A stretch of DNA of 9,478 nucleotides from Hydrogenothermaceae bacterium. Its GTDB lineage: Bacteria; Aquificota; Aquificae; Hydrogenothermales; Hydrogenothermaceae. This document shows positions 5,711 through 9,478 of this stretch, one piece after another. Made by a program: the position numbers and the translations under genes. The DNA is taken from contig JALSSE010000319.1 of assembly GCA_026984415.1 (NCBI GenBank), positions 1-9,478 of the forward strand, written 5' to 3'. The notes beneath the pieces are model-generated. The model worked only from the letters and a program-made list of their open reading frames with translations, was not told the DNA's origin and did no database searches. The stretch's first letter is position 1. Each line of letters starts with the position of its first letter.

Positions 5711-6063
5711 AATTTTTGAAGGAGTATTTTTATAAATTCTTCAATTGGAGGAATATCAAGATTTCCTTCCCTCTGCTTTTTGCCCCACATTGGTTCTGGA
5801 AAATAAGAGTCATTTTTAAACCTTGCCATTATGTGAAGGTGAAAATGTGGAAGGTAATTCCCAAAAGATGCCACGTTTATCTTATCTGGTTTATAAAATT
5901 CCCTCATCTCTTTCTCTATTATTTCCCATACCCTTAAAACTTCTTTTTTAGACTTTTCATCTAAATCTGTAAACTCTCTGTATGGCTTATTTGTAAAAAT
6001 TTTCAGCCACGGTATTTCACTTTCTTCAATCTGGATATTAATAAAGTCATTTTTATAAATCAT
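5707..6063 (-). CDS. HIT-family (histidine triad) nucleotide hydrolase
   Basis: A 118-residue HIT-domain protein with the triad PHFHLHIMARF. His73, His75 and His77 form the H-x-H-x-H motif, with His75 as the expected nucleophile by comparison with Hint1. The motif is preceded by the usual small-residue loop (NVASFGNYLP), and the tail SYFPEPMWG is typical of a bacterial HIT subgroup. Such enzymes cleave nucleoside phosphoramidates, adenylylated compounds or dinucleoside polyphosphates; the substrate here is not determined. It is the first gene of the HIT-GGCT-permease-GT20 operon, with a GAGGGGA ribosome site. It is divergent from ppsA across 174 bases and has a perfect TATAAT on its strand at 6119-6114. 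Confidence 0.9.
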   Translation of the reverse strand: MIYKNDFINIQIEESEIPWLKIFTNKPYREFTDLDEKSKKEVLRVWEIIEKEMREFYKPDKINVASFGNYLPHFHLHIMARFKNDSYFPEPMWGKKQREGNLDIPPIEEFIKILLQKL

Positions 6064-6113
6064 TTCTGTCCCCTCTAATTATTGAGAATAAAAGTCAAAA
6101 TAAATGTTATTTT

Positions 6114-6119
6114 ATTATA
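6114..6119 (-). promoter_or_regulatory. Possible -10 box for the HIT operon
   Basis: The minus strand reads the consensus TATAAT at 6119-6114, about 50 bases before the HIT start. No convincing -35 box is seen at the right distance, and the region is very AT-rich, so a chance match is possible. Confidence 0.3.
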
Positions 6120-6176
6120 ACTTAACTATTGATTTTTAATTTTAAATATCTTATTCTTTAATTATATAAGTTATAA
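6115..6176. repeat. Ten-base inverted repeat flanking the ppsA promoter region
   Basis: TTATAACTTA (6115-6124) is exactly repeated in inverted form as TAAGTTATAA (6167-6176). The two are separated by 42 bases that contain the candidate ppsA -35 and -10. It could mark regulator half-sites. In DNA this rich in A+T, one such pair is not improbable by chance. Confidence 0.3.
6129..6157 (+). promoter_or_regulatory. Candidate sigma-70-type promoter for ppsA
   Basis: TTGATT (6129-6134) and TATTCT (6152-6157) are separated by 17 bases and lie about 80 bases upstream of the ppsA start. Both boxes match the consensus at four or more positions. The rest of the gap 6064-6237 is featureless AT-rich sequence apart from the inverted repeat and the AAAGGAGGT ribosome site at 6222-6230. 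Confidence 0.35.
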
Positions 6177-6237
6177 AAATATAGATAAATATATTTCCAT
6201 TAATAAATAACTTTAACAATCAAAGGAGGTTGTAGCT

Positions 6238-8676
6238 ATGGCATCAAAAGAAAATTTAGTAGTATGGTTAAAAGAAGTTGGAATGAAAGATGTTGGATTA
6301 GTTGGAGGGAAAAATGCCTCACTTGGAGAAATGATAAACGCTTTAACTCCAAAAGGAATAAACATACCGGATGGATTTGTAGTTACTGCAAACGCCTATT
6401 TCTATTTTATAGATTACAACAATCTCAGGGAAAAAATCAGACAGACATTAGAAGGTTTAGATGTTTCTGATATCAAAGATTTACACAGAAGAGGTTTAAA
6501 AATAAGGGAAATGATTAGAGGTGGAGAATTTCCTGAAGATTTAAAGGAACAGATAATAGAGCATTACCATCAGCTTAGTAAAGAATACGGAGTAGAACAT
6601 GTTGATGTTGCTGTACGTTCCTCAGCTACCGCAGAAGATTTACCAGAAGCTTCATTTGCAGGACAGCAGGAAACATATCTAAATGTTAGGGGAGATGACA
6701 GTTTACTAACTTCTGTAAAAAAATGTTTTGCTTCTTTGTTTACAGACAGGGCAATATCTTACAGGGAGAATTTTGGTTTTGACCATTTTAAAGTTGGTCT
6801 TGCTGCCGGTGTTCAAAAAATGGTTCGTTCAGATCTTGCATCTTCAGGTGTTGCATTTTCATTGGATACAGAAAGTGGATTTAAAGATGTAGTCCTTATT
6901 ACTGGGATTTATGGACTTGGGGAGCTAATAGTTCAGGGTGCTGTAACTCCAGATGAATGGTTAGTCTTCAAACCAACAATGGAAAAAGGTTACAAAGCAA
7001 TTATTGAGAAAAAATTAGGAAATAAAGACAAAAAAATGATTTACAGCACAGATGAACACGAAAAAGTTAAAGTTGTCCCTGTTCCAAAAGAAGAAAGAGG
7101 TAAATTCTGTTTGCCTGATGAAGATGTTTTAACTTTAGGTAAATGGGTTACAGAAATAGAAAAATACTACTCTGATTTACACCAGAGATGGACTCCAATG
7201 GATGTAGAATGGGCAAAAGACGGGGAACTAAACCAGTTATTTATAGTTCAAGCAAGACCAGAAACAGTCCAGTCAAGAAAAGACCATTCTAAAATTAAAA
7301 TATACAAAATAACTGAACCTGTTGAAAGTAGAAAGAAAAAAGTTTTAGTTGAAGGAATAGCTGTTGGGAAGAAGGTCGCAGATGGAAAAGTAAAAATACT
7401 TTTATCTCCAGCAGAAGCAGATAAATTTGAAGAAGGAGATGTTTTAGTTACAGATATGACTGACCCTGACTGGGAACCTATAATGAAAAAAGCAGCAGCA
7501 ATTGTAACAAACAGAGGTGGTAGAACCTGCCATGCTGCCATTGTTGCAAGAGAATTGGGAGTTCCTGCAATTGTTGGAGCTGGAAATGCAACAGAAGTTT
7601 TAAAAGAGGGACAACTTGTCACAGTTTCCTGTGTTGAAGGTGATGTTGGATATGTTTATGATGGAAAAATTGACTATGTAGTTGAAGAGTACGACTTAAA
7701 TCAGCTACCAAAAACAAAAACACCAATAATGATGAATATCGCCACACCAGAAGGAGCATTTGATTTATCATTTTTACCAAATGCAGGGGTTGGATTAGCA
7801 AGGGAAGAATTTATAATAAATAACTCAATAGGTATCCATCCACTTGCTTTACTAAAATTAGATGAACTAAAAGAAAAAGACCCAGAATTAGTGGAAGAAA
7901 TAAACAAAAGAACAAAAGGATACGAAGATAAAACCCAGTTTTATGTTGATAAACTATCATTTGGAATAGCAAGAATCGCAGCTGCATTTTATCCAAAACC
8001 TGTTATCGTAAGATTTTCAGACTTTAAATCTAATGAGTACGCAAACCTTTTAGGCGGAAAATATTTTGAACCACACGAAGAAAACCCAATGATTGGATGG
8101 AGAGGAGCTTCAAGGTATTACTCAGAAACATTTAAGCCAGCTTTTGGATTAGAGTGTGAAGCAATTAAAAAAGTAAGGAATGAAATGGGATTAACAAATG
8201 TTATTGTTATGATTCCTTTCTGTAGAACCCCAGAAGAAGGAGAAAAGGTCATAAATGTAATGGCTGAATACGGATTACATAAAAATGACAATGGTTTACA
8301 GGTTTATGTAATGTGTGAAATTCCTTCAAACGTAGTTTTAGCAGACCAGTTTTCAGAACATTTTGACGGATTTTCTATTGGTTCAAACGATTTAACCCAG
8401 TTAACCCTTGGATTAGACAGGGACTCTAACCTTGTAGCCCACCTTTACGATGAGAGAAACGAAGCTGTTAAAAGAATGGTAAGTCAGGCAATAAAAACTG
8501 CTAAGGAACACGGAAGGAAAATTGGTATATGTGGACAGGCACCTTCTGACCATCCAGACTTTGCACAGTTTTTAGTTGAACAGGGAATTGATACAATATC
8601 AATCAACCCAGATGCTATAATAACAACAACACAGGCAATATACGAAATAGAACAAAAATTAGGTATACACGTTTAA
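6238..8676 (+). CDS. ppsA: Phosphoenolpyruvate synthase (pyruvate, water dikinase)
   Basis: An 812-residue protein, close to the usual length of the family (about 790-820). It converts pyruvate, ATP and water to PEP, AMP and phosphate. The domain order is complete. An ATP-binding PPDK_N domain spans about 15-350, with GGKNASLGEM near 23-32 and VRSSATAEDLPEASFAGQQE from 126. The swivelling phosphohistidine domain spans about 385-470, with GGRTCHAAIVARELGVPAIVG holding the phosphorylated His432. The C-terminal TIM barrel spans about 490-805, with IGSNDLTQLTLGLDRD near 714-729 and the catalytic Cys765 in GICGQAPSD. The start follows an excellent AAAGGAGGT ribosome site seven bases away. In Aquificota, which fix CO2 by the reductive TCA cycle, this enzyme carries carbon from pyruvate to gluconeogenesis. 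The gene is monocistronic, ended by the terminator at 8681-8706. Confidence 0.97.
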   Translation: MASKENLVVWLKEVGMKDVGLVGGKNASLGEMINALTPKGINIPDGFVVTANAYFYFIDYNNLREKIRQTLEGLDVSDIKDLHRRGLKIREMIRGGEFPEDLKEQIIEHYHQLSKEYGVEHVDVAVRSSATAEDLPEASFAGQQETYLNVRGDDSLLTSVKKCFASLFTDRAISYRENFGFDHFKVGLAAGVQKMVRSDLASSGVAFSLDTESGFKDVVLITGIYGLGELIVQGAVTPDEWLVFKPTMEKGYKAIIEKKLGNKDKKMIYSTDEHEKVKVVPVPKEERGKFCLPDEDVLTLGKWVTEIEKYYSDLHQRWTPMDVEWAKDGELNQLFIVQARPETVQSRKDHSKIKIYKITEPVESRKKKVLVEGIAVGKKVADGKVKILLSPAEADKFEEGDVLVTDMTDPDWEPIMKKAAAIVTNRGGRTCHAAIVARELGVPAIVGAGNATEVLKEGQLVTVSCVEGDVGYVYDGKIDYVVEEYDLNQLPKTKTPIMMNIATPEGAFDLSFLPNAGVGLAREEFIINNSIGIHPLALLKLDELKEKDPELVEEINKRTKGYEDKTQFYVDKLSFGIARIAAAFYPKPVIVRFSDFKSNEYANLLGGKYFEPHEENPMIGWRGASRYYSETFKPAFGLECEAIKKVRNEMGLTNVIVMIPFCRTPEEGEKVINVMAEYGLHKNDNGLQVYVMCEIPSNVVLADQFSEHFDGFSIGSNDLTQLTLGLDRDSNLVAHLYDERNEAVKRMVSQAIKTAKEHGRKIGICGQAPSDHPDFAQFLVEQGIDTISINPDAIITTTQAIYEIEQKLGIHV

Positions 8677-8680
8677 CTAC

Positions 8681-8706
8681 AAGGCGGGATTTACCCGTCT
8701 TTTTAT
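8681..8706 (+). terminator. Rho-independent terminator after ppsA
   Basis: An eight-pair stem (AAGGCGGG at 8681-8688 with CCCGTCTT at 8694-8701, one G-U pair) closes the five-base loop ATTTA. A run of T (8700-8704) follows at once. It is one of the few GC-rich spots in the window and lies five bases after the ppsA stop. Confidence 0.75.
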
Positions 8707-8729
8707 ACTTTTAAATAAAGGAGTTTTAT

Positions 8730-9478
8730 ATGTTCGTTTCTTCAGGAATTAGGTTTATTACAGCTTTACGTGATGATGCACGTAGAAAAATAGAAGAGCT
8801 TGGAAATGCTGACATTGTAGTTGGAATTCCATCTTATTACAGCCAACAAACAATAGCCCATGTAATAGAAACAGTTGCCCTTGGATTAAGTAAATTTTAC
8901 AGTGACAAAAAATGCTTGATATTTGTTGCTGATGGTGGTTCTACAGATGATACAAGAGAAACTGCAGAAGCAGTTGATATTAGTAGTTATAACGTTGAGA
9001 AGCTCGTATCAATTTACAGAGGTATCCCTGGAAAAGGTTCTGCTGTTAGGGCTATCTTCGAATCTGCTAAATTTCTGAAAGCCGAAGCTGTTGCACTTTT
9101 TGATTCTGACTTAAGGTCAATCACACCAGAATGGGTAAAAAATGTTTTAGACCCTGTTTTTGAAGGTTATGATTTCATAGCACCTTTTTACAAAAGATAC
9201 AAATTTGATGGGACGATAACAAATACAATAGCTTATAACTTAGTAAGGGCATTATACGGATACAGAATAAGGCAGCCCATTGGTGGTGATTTTGGAATTT
9301 CTTCAGATTTAGTAAAAATTTATTTAGATGAAGATGTTTGGGACACAGACGTTGCAAAATTTGGAATTGATATATGGTTAACAACAACAGCAATAGTTAA
9401 AAAATCAAAAATCTGTGAGGCAAGATTAGGAGCAAAAATCCATAACAAAAAAGACCCTGCCCACGATTTAAGTCCTAT
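8730..9478 (+). CDS. Glycosyltransferase resembling glucosylglycerate synthase, 5' part only
   Basis: The frame is open from ATG 8730 to the right edge, giving 249 residues; the C-terminus is outside the window. The start follows AAAGGAG (8717-8723). The protein is a GT-A-fold glycosyltransferase: VVGIPSYYS (30-38) opens the nucleotide-binding fold and VADGGSTDDT (66-75) is its second strand and loop. GIPGKGSAVRAIFE (98-111) follows, and the metal-binding DxD is Asp125-Ser-Asp127 in FDSDLRSITPEW. QPIGGDFGIS (182-191) and FGIDIWLTTTAI (211-222) match the acceptor-side motifs of the glucosylglycerate and mannosylglucosylglycerate group. A single-step glucosylglycerate synthase is known from Persephonella marina, in the same bacterial family suggested for this DNA. 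The expected reaction is transfer of glucose from a nucleotide donor to D-glycerate, making a compatible solute. Glucosyl-3-phosphoglycerate synthase is the main alternative; the missing C-terminus limits the call. Confidence 0.75.
   Translation, partial: MFVSSGIRFITALRDDARRKIEELGNADIVVGIPSYYSQQTIAHVIETVALGLSKFYSDKKCLIFVADGGSTDDTRETAEAVDISSYNVEKLVSIYRGIPGKGSAVRAIFESAKFLKAEAVALFDSDLRSITPEWVKNVLDPVFEGYDFIAPFYKRYKFDGTITNTIAYNLVRALYGYRIRQPIGGDFGISSDLVKIYLDEDVWDTDVAKFGIDIWLTTTAIVKKSKICEARLGAKIHNKKDPAHDLSP

Noticed and set aside
5716..5937. 73-residue plus-strand frame within the HIT gene
   Set aside because: It is antisense to the HIT motif region, with composition typical of a shadow frame.
6264..6470. 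68-residue plus-strand frame overlapping the start of ppsA
   Set aside because: It is out of frame with the conserved ppsA N-terminus and carries no recognisable motif.
7248..7996. Several minus-strand frames inside ppsA
   Set aside because: All are antisense to a full-length, motif-complete PEP synthase and show no recognisable protein features.
9175..9393. 72-residue minus-strand frame inside the glycosyltransferase
   Set aside because: It is antisense to conserved glycosyltransferase motifs and is a leucine-rich shadow.

Overview
The window is low-GC DNA with short gaps between genes. It carries a phosphoenolpyruvate synthase, a thermoglobin-like single-domain globin, a globin-coupled membrane sensor and a glucosylglycerate-synthase-like glycosyltransferase. 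Together these suggest a thermophilic, chemolithoautotrophic member of the Aquificota, most likely Hydrogenothermaceae (Sulfurihydrogenibium/Persephonella type). The assignment is an inference from gene content and composition; no marker gene in the window settles it.

Region 1 (1-3079) looks like an O2/NO handling and sensing module. A minus-strand operon reads bacteriohemerythrin, Rrf2-family Fe-S regulator, single-domain globin, cupin (3036 down to 1407), with gaps of only 10-12 bases. Converging on its 3' end is a globin-coupled sensor fused to a PsiE-like four-helix membrane domain (500-1405). Divergent from that sensor is a truncated multi-pass membrane protein that runs off the left edge. 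A perfect inverted repeat (3056-3079) lies just upstream of the hemerythrin operon. A degenerate version with the same half-site and dyad spacing (453-476) lies between the sensor and the membrane protein. I propose both as operators of the Rrf2 regulator, which would join the two units into one regulon.

Region 2 (3135-6063) is a second minus-strand operon: HIT-family hydrolase, gamma-glutamylcyclotransferase-like protein, APC-family permease, then a GT20 (trehalose-6-phosphate synthase-like) gene. The GT20 gene is broken by an internal deletion of roughly 0.6 kb plus a separate frameshift.

Region 3 (6064-9478) is on the plus strand. An AT-rich divergent promoter region precedes ppsA, which makes PEP from pyruvate; in these organisms this feeds carbon fixed by the reductive TCA cycle into biosynthesis. 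A clear intrinsic terminator follows, then the 5' part of a glycosyltransferase gene resembling glucosylglycerate synthase, cut by the right edge. A dead trehalose-type synthase and an apparently intact glucosylglycerate-type synthase in the same stretch suggest that the compatible-solute repertoire has changed.

No tRNA, rRNA, CRISPR array, insertion sequence or integration site was seen. No gene-free stretch exceeds 300 bases; the longest is 6064-6237.
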